A DNA stretch of 27,584 nucleotides from a virus, in IMG/VR virus record IMGVR_UViG_3300009071_000048, positions 1 through 27,584 of that record; one strand, given 5' to 3'. Numbering within the stretch: the stretch's first letter is position 1; the number at the start of each line of letters is the position of its first letter. Under the pieces are notes generated by a model. The model had not been told where the DNA came from and did not search any database. It saw only the letters and a list, made by a program, of their open reading frames with translations. Made by a program: the position numbers and the translations under genes. This document shows positions 20,576-26,799 of the stretch, piece after piece.

Positions 20576-22770
20576 TATCTTACCCCCCTAGACCTATAGA
20601 CTATTGCTATATCTTGTATTTCAAAATCAGCTTGTGCATTTCCTGCTATCTTTATTTGCAATGACTTCTTTTTAACCCTAGAGCCACTGGCTACTTGAAA
20701 CTTTGTAGTCACCATTGAACTACTTGTTGAAAATGTATTAGAATCAAAGATATTTGTTGTTGGTGCAGCACCTTCAAACCCACCAGTAATAACTAAATCA
20801 TCTGCATTCTTATGTGTTACATAAACTGAATAAAACTTTTTATCTACTGAAGGTTCTCCTAAGTCAATCTCTCCAGTTTGTATATCTATTGTTTGTGCTT
20901 GCGGAGATGTGTCAAATCTTTTAACGGTATACACGTCATTACTACCTGCTCCAGCAGTTGTTCCTGTGGTTAATTCCATACATACTAGCTCTTGGTTGTA
21001 AGTAACTAAGTTAGTTGTCTTCTTACTTACTAAAGTGTTAGTATCATTTATATTAACAAAAGACTTTGTTGCAATGTCATATATATATCCTTTACTGTCA
21101 GTAGAACTAGAGTCTCCTATAACTAGTATTTGATTTTTCTTAGGAATAAATCCAACAGAACAGTTCGTTCCAACAATATTTGTTGCCCATGTATCTTCAT
21201 CTATAGCTCCACTTAACGTAGATATGGTATCTGAAAAGCTAAACATTCCATTTTCATTTACCCATACTAATCCTAAATCTGATTTACATACAGCTGCAGG
21301 ATTACTAATACCTCTGTTTTCAAACTCTCCTTCTACATACCAACCAGCATCAGAACCAGATGCAATATTAATAATAAATAGTTTATTCTTTTTGTATACA
21401 AATAATCTATCTGAAAACTCTATAATTTTAACAATAGCGTCACCATCGTTTGTTCCTACATCTAAGTAATATGTCTGTGGAAACGTATCATACTTTCTAA
21501 CAGGAGTATATTGTATTCTATCTCCCATTTCTTTTGTTACGCCTTCGTCATTCACATACAATACATTACCTACAAATGCTCTTTGATTAGCAACAGTAGC
21601 TGTCTTATATGAAAATGCTTCAGCTCCATTGAATGTAATTGCCTTTTCTTCTGGTGAAAATCCGTTAATAGTAGAATAGGTATCTAATCCAGGTGATTTG
21701 ATAGCATAGGCTCTAGAGTCGGTAGCACTGTTATTGGTGTCATTGGTTACTACATAGTCTCCTTCATCGATGAAGGCATCATATTCATCCGCTAAGGACA
21801 ATCTAGAACCTTTCTCAAAGTTAACATCAAGTAACAATCTATATTCATCATCTGGATTATTAAAATTCTTTGCATATATTCTCATTCCTTGTAAAAAAGA
21901 ATTTAAACTATCATCTTTAATAGACATACTAGCTATAAAGTATTGAGCATCTGCAATAGAAATAGGGTCTGCTATATTAGTTAACAATGATTCTTGTCCA
22001 CCAAAATATACATAGCTAACTCCAATAGCATAGTTTCCTTCTGGCCATAGTCCATCTGTTTTAGAACTACTAGAGCTCATTTCAATTCTAAAATCATCCC
22101 CAGAAGCAGGGTCTACCCCATCTTCTACATTAGAAGCAGGGTCTACTGGTGCATGAAATGCTCCAGAGTTTAAGGTAAAGTCTGCAGCAGCTGGTGCTAT
22201 CAACCCTCCAGTATAAAATTTCATTTGGTCTGTTACTGCTGCCGCATAAACATCTGGGTGGTCATCATTAGTTCTTTCAATCCTAGCTAATACTATCTGT
22301 TTGTTTCCTGTATTACCAAAGTCTGAATCTGCTATGCGTAATCCACCATCAGCATAATAATATACTGGTTGTGCGTCTGTTGCACTACCTGTACCTATTA
22401 AAGTAGCAGAATCAAATACTACTGCTAGTCCATCACCACCACTACCAAATGTAGCACTAGTGCTTAAAAACACCTCTCCCTTTGGAGATGTATAAGCTAG
22501 ATATTCTGCAGCTGCGGCTCCACCGCCTGGTGTGATGTCACTACTAAACTTAAACAATCCATATCCTGGTTGTATTGCAGCGTCACCATCATCTGTTAAG
22601 GTAAATGAACTACTAAGGTTGGCAAGCTTTCCAGTGGTAATTATCTTACCTAAGTGCCCTACATTTACATTAGTAGCTTCTGCTAAGAAGCCTTGTTGTA
22701 AGTCTTTAGCAGAGTTTTTATTATTAAGCCCTCCGTCAAACCTTGCAATATTAAATGCTTGTTTTGCCAT
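20575..22770 (-). CDS. P22 gp10-like tail accessory / DNA-stabilisation protein
   Basis: A 731-aa beta-rich protein. The start FNIARFDGGLNNKNSAKDLQ followed by NVNVGHLGKIITTGKL is the pattern seen in podovirus tail accessory or DNA-stabilisation proteins (P22 gp10 type). The middle has repeated beta blocks (DRLFVYKKNKLFIINIASGS, CKSDLGLVWVNENGMFSFSD) typical of a propeller-like fold. In P22 the protein plugs the portal after packaging and anchors the tail needle. ATG lies 9 nt after TAGGA. Assignment is by pattern; exact function is less sure. Confidence 0.65.
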   Translation of the reverse strand: MAKQAFNIARFDGGLNNKNSAKDLQQGFLAEATNVNVGHLGKIITTGKLANLSSSFTLTDDGDAAIQPGYGLFKFSSDITPGGGAAAAEYLAYTSPKGEVFLSTSATFGSGGDGLAVVFDSATLIGTGSATDAQPVYYYADGGLRIADSDFGNTGNKQIVLARIERTNDDHPDVYAAAVTDQMKFYTGGLIAPAAADFTLNSGAFHAPVDPASNVEDGVDPASGDDFRIEMSSSSSKTDGLWPEGNYAIGVSYVYFGGQESLLTNIADPISIADAQYFIASMSIKDDSLNSFLQGMRIYAKNFNNPDDEYRLLLDVNFEKGSRLSLADEYDAFIDEGDYVVTNDTNNSATDSRAYAIKSPGLDTYSTINGFSPEEKAITFNGAEAFSYKTATVANQRAFVGNVLYVNDEGVTKEMGDRIQYTPVRKYDTFPQTYYLDVGTNDGDAIVKIIEFSDRLFVYKKNKLFIINIASGSDAGWYVEGEFENRGISNPAAVCKSDLGLVWVNENGMFSFSDTISTLSGAIDEDTWATNIVGTNCSVGFIPKKNQILVIGDSSSTDSKGYIYDIATKSFVNINDTNTLVSKKTTNLVTYNQELVCMELTTGTTAGAGSNDVYTVKRFDTSPQAQTIDIQTGEIDLGEPSVDKKFYSVYVTHKNADDLVITGGFEGAAPTTNIFDSNTFSTSSSMVTTKFQVASGSRVKKKSLQIKIAGNAQADFEIQDIAIVYRSRGVR

Positions 22771-22791
22771 TAGTTTATTCCTATTATTTTT

Positions 22792-23055
22792 TTATCGTTT
22801 GGCATATTCGTATAATTCTTTACATCCTTTTACAGATAGTTCTACCATATAACTTGTGATTAAAAACAGTAATACTATTCCTACTGCTAACACCATAAGA
22901 AAGAATGAAACAGCAAGTGTGAGCGTGTAGGCTAAAGCCGATACACACTCCACAACCCATTGCTGTAAGCTTTTAGATGTTTTAGATTGCACCTTTTGGT
23001 CAAGACTGTTAAAAACAGATTCTAAATCTTTGGCCAACTTACTTAATGTTTGCAT
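22792..23055 (-). CDS. Small membrane protein, lysis region
   Basis: An 87-aa protein from ATG 23055, in a TAATG overlap with the 10-aa cysteine peptide. An upstream in-frame ATG at 23076 lies inside that peptide and has no SD. One long or two close hydrophobic segments (VECVSALAYTLTLAVSFFLM, then VLAVGIVLLFLITSYM, residues about 37-73) follow an amphipathic N-terminus. It lies downstream of the holin and may be a second holin, an antiholin or another lysis helper; sequence alone does not decide. Confidence 0.6.
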   Translation of the reverse strand: MQTLSKLAKDLESVFNSLDQKVQSKTSKSLQQWVVECVSALAYTLTLAVSFFLMVLAVGIVLLFLITSYMVELSVKGCKELYEYAKR

Positions 23056-23087
23056 TAACCGCAACCGCATCCACATTCACAATTCAT
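23055..23087 (-). CDS. 10-aa cysteine-repeat peptide
   Basis: MNCECGCGCG, then TAA. The ATG at 23087 has AGGAG about 7 nt upstream, the strongest SD near this junction. The stop codon overlaps the start of the 87-aa membrane gene as TAATG. The C-x-C-x-C-x-C pattern could bind metal, or the frame may act only as a leader that feeds ribosomes to the next gene. Codons for Cys are mixed (TGT, TGC). Confidence 0.5.
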   Translation of the reverse strand: MNCECGCGCG

Positions 23088-23096
23088 ATAGTTCTC

Positions 23097-23252
23097 CTAT
23101 TTCTGTAATGATTTTTTAACTTTTTCCCAAACTTTATTATCTAGTTTATTAGATGATAGTTCGACTAAATAGTCTCCTACTACTAGTAATATAGAAATTA
23201 AAGTTTCTTCGCTTACTACTTTTTTTAATAAGCTTGCTATTGTTTTACCCAT
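23097..23252 (-). CDS. Small protein in lysis region, unknown
   Basis: A 51-aa protein from ATG 23252 with GAAGGGAT about 8 nt upstream. An earlier in-frame ATG (23345) lies inside the 45-aa gene and lacks an SD. It begins MGKTIASLLKKVVSEETLIS, with a hydrophobic stretch (LISILLVVGDYLVEL) and a basic C-terminus, so it could be an amphipathic or membrane-associated peptide. It is 9 nt before the 10-aa peptide gene. Confidence 0.55.
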   Translation of the reverse strand: MGKTIASLLKKVVSEETLISILLVVGDYLVELSSNKLDNKVWEKVKKSLQK

Positions 23253-23301
23253 TTTCTTATCCCTTCTTCGTTTGTTTATCTTGACCAATTCTAAGTATAT
23301 C

Positions 23302-23439
23302 TTACTTTCCTTGACCCCTGTATTTCTTTTTGTAATACGACCCAATTTTAGAACCTCTTTTAGTATTTTTGCTATTCCCTTGCCTTGTTTTCTTTGGTCC
23401 GTTGCTTCTTCTTGTTTGAGATACGAAGCCTTTTCTCAT
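23302..23439 (-). CDS. Small very basic protein
   Basis: A 45-aa protein, rich in Lys, Arg, Gly and Asn (KGFVSQTRRSNGPKKTRQGN; GSYYKKKYRGQGK). The start overlaps the holin stop (ATGA), so translation is coupled to the holin. Its composition resembles the small basic proteins at 23914-24640. A nucleic-acid or virion-core role is possible but unsupported. Confidence 0.55.
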   Translation of the reverse strand: MRKGFVSQTRRSNGPKKTRQGNSKNTKRGSKIGSYYKKKYRGQGK

Positions 23440-23807
23440 GCTCTACCTTTTACTTTTTCCCAGCTACGCATTCCTGACATACCAAGAAGACCATATAATA
23501 AAGTGGTCATTGTATTCATATCAAAGTTTGGCAGTTGGATTTCTACACCTCTACTAGCCATAATAAACAATAAAAAGGGTTGTAATATATAATGATAACC
23601 AAATGCAGCACATAGAACCCACCCTAGAAAAGGTCTCCATCCACTTTTAAATACATTATCAGAGCCTGCTTCCACTTCATTTATTTTCATTTGGGCAGCA
23701 TTCATCTCTCTTAATAGCTCTGCTTTTTCTGTTTGGTCTAAAGTAAAATCATCTACTCTTCCAGCAACCTTATCCATTACATTGGTTATAACTTTTAATC
23801 TACTCAT
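23436..23807 (-). CDS. Holin, 3-TM GTA-type
   Basis: A 123-aa protein. A charged, helical N-terminus (residues 1-52) leads to SGWRPFLGWVLCAAFGYHYI (55-74), a second hydrophobic segment (LQPFLLFIMAS, 75-85) and a third (TLLYGLLGMSGM, 102-113), ending in WEKVKGRA. This W-R/K-P plus three-segment layout is the GTA_holin_3TM family, which makes membrane holes at lysis. It is the first gene after the sigma70-type promoter at 23873-23901, so lysis can be timed apart from the upstream genes. No endolysin is seen nearby. Confidence 0.8.
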   Translation of the reverse strand: MSRLKVITNVMDKVAGRVDDFTLDQTEKAELLREMNAAQMKINEVEAGSDNVFKSGWRPFLGWVLCAAFGYHYILQPFLLFIMASRGVEIQLPNFDMNTMTTLLYGLLGMSGMRSWEKVKGRA

Positions 23808-23826
23808 AATCTTTTCTTCCTAGGGA

Positions 23827-23848
23827 ACCCTAATAGGGTAACCCTAAT
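23827..23848 (-). promoter_or_regulatory. Operator-like repeat in holin leader
   Basis: ACCCTAAT occurs twice (23827-23834, 23841-23848), with an inverted AGGGT between (23835-23839). This gives two overlapping palindromes, ACCCT-AAT-AGGGT and AGGG-TAA-CCCT, that exclude each other as hairpins. It lies between the promoter at 23873 and the holin start at 23807. Protein binding or a leader switch are both possible. Confidence 0.4.
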
Positions 23849-23872
23849 ACCAGTCCCTTGAAGTAGTCTTCA

Positions 23873-23901
23873 AAGATAACTGGTTATGACCTTTTTGTCA
23901 A
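23873..23901 (-). promoter_or_regulatory. Sigma70-type promoter upstream of holin
   Basis: On the minus strand TTGACA (23901-23896), 17 nt, TATCTT (23878-23873): a perfect -35 box and a 4-of-6 -10 box at ideal spacing. It lies right after the stop of the preceding gene and about 65 nt before the holin. A TTGAAG-TAGT-CTTCAA hairpin (23858-23873) covers the probable start point. It differs clearly from the early promoter family of the + strand block. Confidence 0.6.
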
Positions 23902-23913
23902 TGTTTTTTTAAT

Positions 23914-24198
23914 TTATCTACACTTCCAACGTCTACGTGCCTGTCTAATTCTTGAATTAGGGTCGTTTCTAGTTGCAGCAGAACTTCTTTTTAGTTGCCC
24001 TAAAGACCTTGCACAATAAGACCTTCTTCTTTTAGCTTTCTTACTACCTGGCTTTACCTTACCAGTAACAGCAGTTTGTAACTTACTTCCAGGGTTTGCT
24101 TTTCTATAAGCAGCTACACCTTTTTTAGTCATCCCTGCACCATCTTTAGTCTTTCTATAGTTAGGACTTTTACCTGTAGTAGTTTTTCTTATAGCCAT
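23914..24198 (-). CDS. Small basic marine-phage protein (DUF6321-like)
   Basis: A 94-aa very basic protein. It has GMTKKGVAAYRKANPGSKLQ (residues about 21-41), KRRRSYCARSLGQLK (about 57-71) and RNDPNSRIRQARRRW (about 77-91), with cysteines at about 63 and 93. The order K-G-AYR-N-G-S-L, S-CAR and NDPNSRI-x-A-x-R-W is that of short basic proteins common in marine phages and large viruses; the DUF6321 label is from memory. It begins in a TAATG overlap with the DUF5872-like gene. Function unknown. Confidence 0.65.
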   Translation of the reverse strand: MAIRKTTTGKSPNYRKTKDGAGMTKKGVAAYRKANPGSKLQTAVTGKVKPGSKKAKRRRSYCARSLGQLKRSSAATRNDPNSRIRQARRRWKCR

Positions 24199-24479
24199 TA
24201 TGCTCTTTTCTTATTGTTTTGTTTCATAGCAAATGTTCTTACATTTGTTGGCTTACCGCCTACGCCTTGTTTTTTTGCTCTTTTTCTTTGTACAGCACTT
24301 TTCTTTTGTGATGCTGACATAGTTGCTGCTTTAGAAGAAGGTACGCATTTAGGATATTTTCTTTTACTACCCTTTGTTGATGAACGACCACATTTCTCAT
24401 GTCCACCACCTTTTTTCTTTGAACCTATATCTACCCAGTTCTCACTAAACCACTTCTTAAGACCGCCTTGGTAATCCAT
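24198..24479 (-). CDS. DUF5872-like small basic protein
   Basis: A 93-aa protein beginning GGLKKWFSENWVDIG, with GGGHEKCGR (residues about 24-33), YPKCVPSSKAATMS (about 42-55) and a GGKPT tail. This order (W-aromatic start, G-x-x-x-CGR, YPKCVP) fits the DUF5872 family found widely in aquatic phages; the role is unknown. Cysteines in CGR and YPKC could bind metal. Start and stop are both TAATG junctions with its neighbours. Confidence 0.75.
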   Translation of the reverse strand: MDYQGGLKKWFSENWVDIGSKKKGGGHEKCGRSSTKGSKRKYPKCVPSSKAATMSASQKKSAVQRKRAKKQGVGGKPTNVRTFAMKQNNKKRA

Positions 24480-24640
24480 TAATACTTACCACCACGTTTT
24501 TTATATTCTCTCACTAACCAAGCATTTGCATATGCAGAAGGATATACATCAAACTTACTCTTTGCTGCTGACTTAACCCTAGAGTATAAAGCTTTATTTT
24601 TAGGAGTAGGACTACCTTTGCGTTTCTTTTTCTTAGCCAT
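24479..24640 (-). CDS. Small basic marine-phage protein
   Basis: A 53-aa protein: MAKKKKRKGSPTPKNKALYS, then KSKFDVYPSAYANAWLVREY and a KKRGGKY end. The block KFDVYPSAYANAWLV-x-EYK-x-RGGKY is a short conserved pattern I know from many marine phages. It is the first of three adjacent basic genes (24479, 24198, 23914). The start overlaps the stop of the beta-barrel gene and its stop overlaps the DUF5872-like start, both as TAATG. Function unknown. Confidence 0.75.
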   Translation of the reverse strand: MAKKKKRKGSPTPKNKALYSRVKSAAKSKFDVYPSAYANAWLVREYKKRGGKY

Positions 24641-25731
24641 TAGTATATCAACCAGTTCAGTCCAACCTTAGACTCATAAGATTGTACATCGTACATTGAC
24701 AAAAATCTACCTTCTAAAAATACTCCAAACTTATTAGTAAGCTTCCAACCATAGACCATTCCTAAGTCGTAATCCATGCCATTCTCGGCTACTTCATAGT
24801 TAAAGGCATAGTCAGACATACCTTTAGTTACTGGGTAAGCTGTAACCCACATATGCAACCAGTTCTTAGGTGTGTACTTATAATAGTCTGCACCTACTGA
24901 TAAACTTAGTTCGTTCTGGTATCCTAATTCTTTTGCATATTCTTCATTATATTGTTTAACAATCTCTCCATAAACTTGTTTATAGAATTGTTCATCTGTA
25001 TTAGCAACAAGGTTTCCTTCTGCATCATACCATTTAAAATCAAAGTAACTATATCCATATTGTGTGAATTGTTCTACAAACTCATCTGAATAGCCATAGA
25101 AATATGCAAAGTCCCAAAAGGGTGTAAACTCATCTGTGTTAATATCTTGTTCAGCCCACCATAAATCAATAGGTCTAAAGTCTAAGTATGCTGGATGCAT
25201 TCTACCAGCTACGCCTAATGATAGTGCTAGATTACCTACATCCTTTTTGTAACGCATATCTAATGCTGCAAACTCTACATCTTCTAATCCTCTGGAATCA
25301 TAGTTAGCTTTTACTAAAAAATTCTTTCCCATATATCGTAACATATATTGTTCGTTTACAAACTCTTCTTCAAACTCTTTGTGGTCAGAGTATTGTATTA
25401 CATACTCCCAGCCAGTAGGTACATTACCAATAGCAACACTTTCATTAATAGGTGCTTCATCTCCTGTGTACCAAACTTCTGGTTTATTCTCATAGCCAAA
25501 CCTTGCTAGTTTTCTAATACCAAATGTCATAATAGTGTGGTCATCTAGTTCTTCTTGTAACTCTTGTAATTGCCCACCAGACACTTGATATTGTAATTCT
25601 TTAGTTACAGGACTACTAAAGCTATATGCACCATATATAGTGCTAAACTTAAAAAAGTCTTGTGCTGTTAATGCTCCCATAAATAACACGCAACCAAATA
25701 ATTGTTTAAACCATCTTGCTAAATATATCAT
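24640..25731 (-). CDS. Exported outer-membrane beta-barrel-like protein
   Basis: A 363-aa protein. A signal peptide (WFKQLFGCVLFMGALTA, cut near residue 23) precedes an aromatic-rich beta pattern: KFSTIYGAYSFSSPV, NFLVKANYDSRGL, NLALSLGVAGRM, SVGADYYKYTPK, LGMVYGWKLTNKFGVFLEGR, ending in VGLNWLIY, with the C-terminal aromatic typical of outer-membrane barrels. A phage could use such a protein to change the host surface or to block superinfection. It is coupled by ATGA to the thioredoxin-like gene. The barrel call is by composition and repeat pattern. Confidence 0.6.
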   Translation of the reverse strand: MIYLARWFKQLFGCVLFMGALTAQDFFKFSTIYGAYSFSSPVTKELQYQVSGGQLQELQEELDDHTIMTFGIRKLARFGYENKPEVWYTGDEAPINESVAIGNVPTGWEYVIQYSDHKEFEEEFVNEQYMLRYMGKNFLVKANYDSRGLEDVEFAALDMRYKKDVGNLALSLGVAGRMHPAYLDFRPIDLWWAEQDINTDEFTPFWDFAYFYGYSDEFVEQFTQYGYSYFDFKWYDAEGNLVANTDEQFYKQVYGEIVKQYNEEYAKELGYQNELSLSVGADYYKYTPKNWLHMWVTAYPVTKGMSDYAFNYEVAENGMDYDLGMVYGWKLTNKFGVFLEGRFLSMYDVQSYESKVGLNWLIY

Positions 25732-26129
25732 TGAAACTTCCTTAGTTGTATTTCATCAATTTCATCTTTGATTTCCTTGATGATTTTATCTTTATCTAAA
25801 TTGAAACTTAATCCAGCTTCAAATCTTTTTACTTCTTTTCCATACTCGAACATAATTATAGTAGGAACTGAAACTATCTTCCATTCATTTACGATAATCG
25901 CACCATATTCTTTATCATCTATACTTGCATTAAACCATACGCAATTATTTAAACCATTTAAATCTAACGATGCTTTAAAATTCCAATCTGCATTTACTTG
26001 AACTATAATACATTCTTCTTGACTCAATAATTGAATCTGTTGTAAATCTTTTAAACTACTTTGAGCATATAAGGGCGATACCGATAAACAAATACCAACC
26101 AAATATGTAATACCATATAACCAATTCAT
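25728..26129 (-). CDS. Exported thioredoxin-fold protein without active cysteines
   Basis: A 133-aa protein with a signal peptide (residues about 5-22, cut after PLYA). The body follows the thioredoxin order: IIVQVNADW (41-49) where VDFWAEWCGPC stands in active enzymes, then VSVPTIIMFEYGKEVKRFEA (87-106) with the cis-Pro P89. The CxxC is replaced by N50-F-K-A, so no redox activity is expected. It overlaps the beta-barrel gene by ATGA, which suggests a chaperone-like or binding role for it in the envelope. Neighbouring TGA-to-ATG spacing is 9 nt. Confidence 0.6.
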   Translation of the reverse strand: MNWLYGITYLVGICLSVSPLYAQSSLKDLQQIQLLSQEECIIVQVNADWNFKASLDLNGLNNCVWFNASIDDKEYGAIIVNEWKIVSVPTIIMFEYGKEVKRFEAGLSFNLDKDKIIKEIKDEIDEIQLRKFQ

Positions 26130-26138
26130 CTCTGTACC

Positions 26139-26429
26139 TCACTTTTGCATCAACATACGTTCAATGTTCTTCACATCTGTACGCATTTCTTTTTGTTCTT
26201 CTTTAATTTCCTGTACATCTTTTTCAGTTTCAATGATTGTGTTTCTAATCATTTGGTCCTTTAAGTCGTACTCAGTTCTACCTATTGGAGGTTCAGGTAA
26301 TTCTTTTGCTTCTTTAATATCTGCTTGTAATGTAAACCACATACCTACTACTAACACTAAAGTAGTTGCTAATGATATTAATGTTTCTAAACTTAATGTA
26401 AATTTACTGTCTTTACTCAGTTCTGCCAC
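26139..26429 (-). CDS. Membrane-anchored coiled-coil protein
   Basis: A 96-aa protein read from GTG 26429, with GAAGGA about 8 nt upstream. One membrane segment (LETLISLATTLVLVVGMWFT, residues 13-32) is followed by a charged coiled coil (about 50-94: IETEKDVQEIKEEQKEMRTD). It overlaps the 46-aa gene by 17 nt. The layout is like that of small lysis-accessory or spanin-like proteins, but it lacks a lipobox or proline-rich periplasmic part. Function unknown. Confidence 0.6.
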   Translation of the reverse strand: MAELSKDSKFTLSLETLISLATTLVLVVGMWFTLQADIKEAKELPEPPIGRTEYDLKDQMIRNTIIETEKDVQEIKEEQKEMRTDVKNIERMLMQK

Positions 26430-26553
26430 TTTTTTTTCCTTCTTTCTTTTTTTTATTAAATATTATGTCCCAACGCTTCGCATATTCTTTTTGAGATATA
26501 CCTATATTCCTAGGTTTATCTCCTTTTCCTACTCCGTTGGGACCCCTAAACAT
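26413..26553 (-). CDS. Small basic protein, KxYxxxWDxIF pattern
   Basis: A 46-aa protein: MFRGPNGVGKGDKPRNIGIS, QKEYAKRWDIIFNKKKKEGK and a short basic end. The segment EY-x-x-x-WD-x-IF plus a Gly/Lys/Pro-rich start recurs in very short proteins of marine phages. Its DNA holds a nested inverted repeat: GTCCCAACG (26467-26475) with CGTTGGGAC (26536-26544), and ACCTA/TAGGT inside. The ATG is 6 nt after the previous stop. Confidence 0.6.
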   Translation of the reverse strand: MFRGPNGVGKGDKPRNIGISQKEYAKRWDIIFNKKKKEGKKSGRTE

Positions 26554-26559
26554 TCTTTA

Positions 26560-26799
26560 TTAACCTTTGATTTTCTTGTATTCAACAATGTCTGCTTTTA
26601 ATTCAGTTACTCTTGCTTCAGCATTTACTAAGTCTGCTTCTGCTTGTGTAATCATATCATCTACTGGTCTTACATCAGTCCAATCTACTACTGAAACATC
26701 TTTACCTGCTTCATCTTTCATAGTTCTAAGATGTTTGATTTCAACTTGTTTAACTGATACTCCAGCTTCTACTGCTTTTTCTGCTATTTTCTTAGCCAT
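26560..26799 (-). CDS. Small helical protein downstream of tail fibre
   Basis: A 79-aa protein beginning MAKKIAEKAVEAGVSVKQVE and ending in a coiled coil (TQAEADLVNAEARVTELKAD, then IVEYKKIKG). The start overlaps the fibre gene's stop by 8 nt and has AGGAGAGA just upstream. Proteins of this size next to fibre genes sometimes assist fibre assembly, but no family match is seen. Confidence 0.6.
   Translation of the reverse strand: MAKKIAEKAVEAGVSVKQVEIKHLRTMKDEAGKDVSVVDWTDVRPVDDMITQAEADLVNAEARVTELKADIVEYKKIKG

Noticed and set aside
26164-26601. 145-codon plus-strand frame
   Set aside because: Covers three supported minus-strand genes in antisense and has Phe/Ser/Ile-rich shadow composition.
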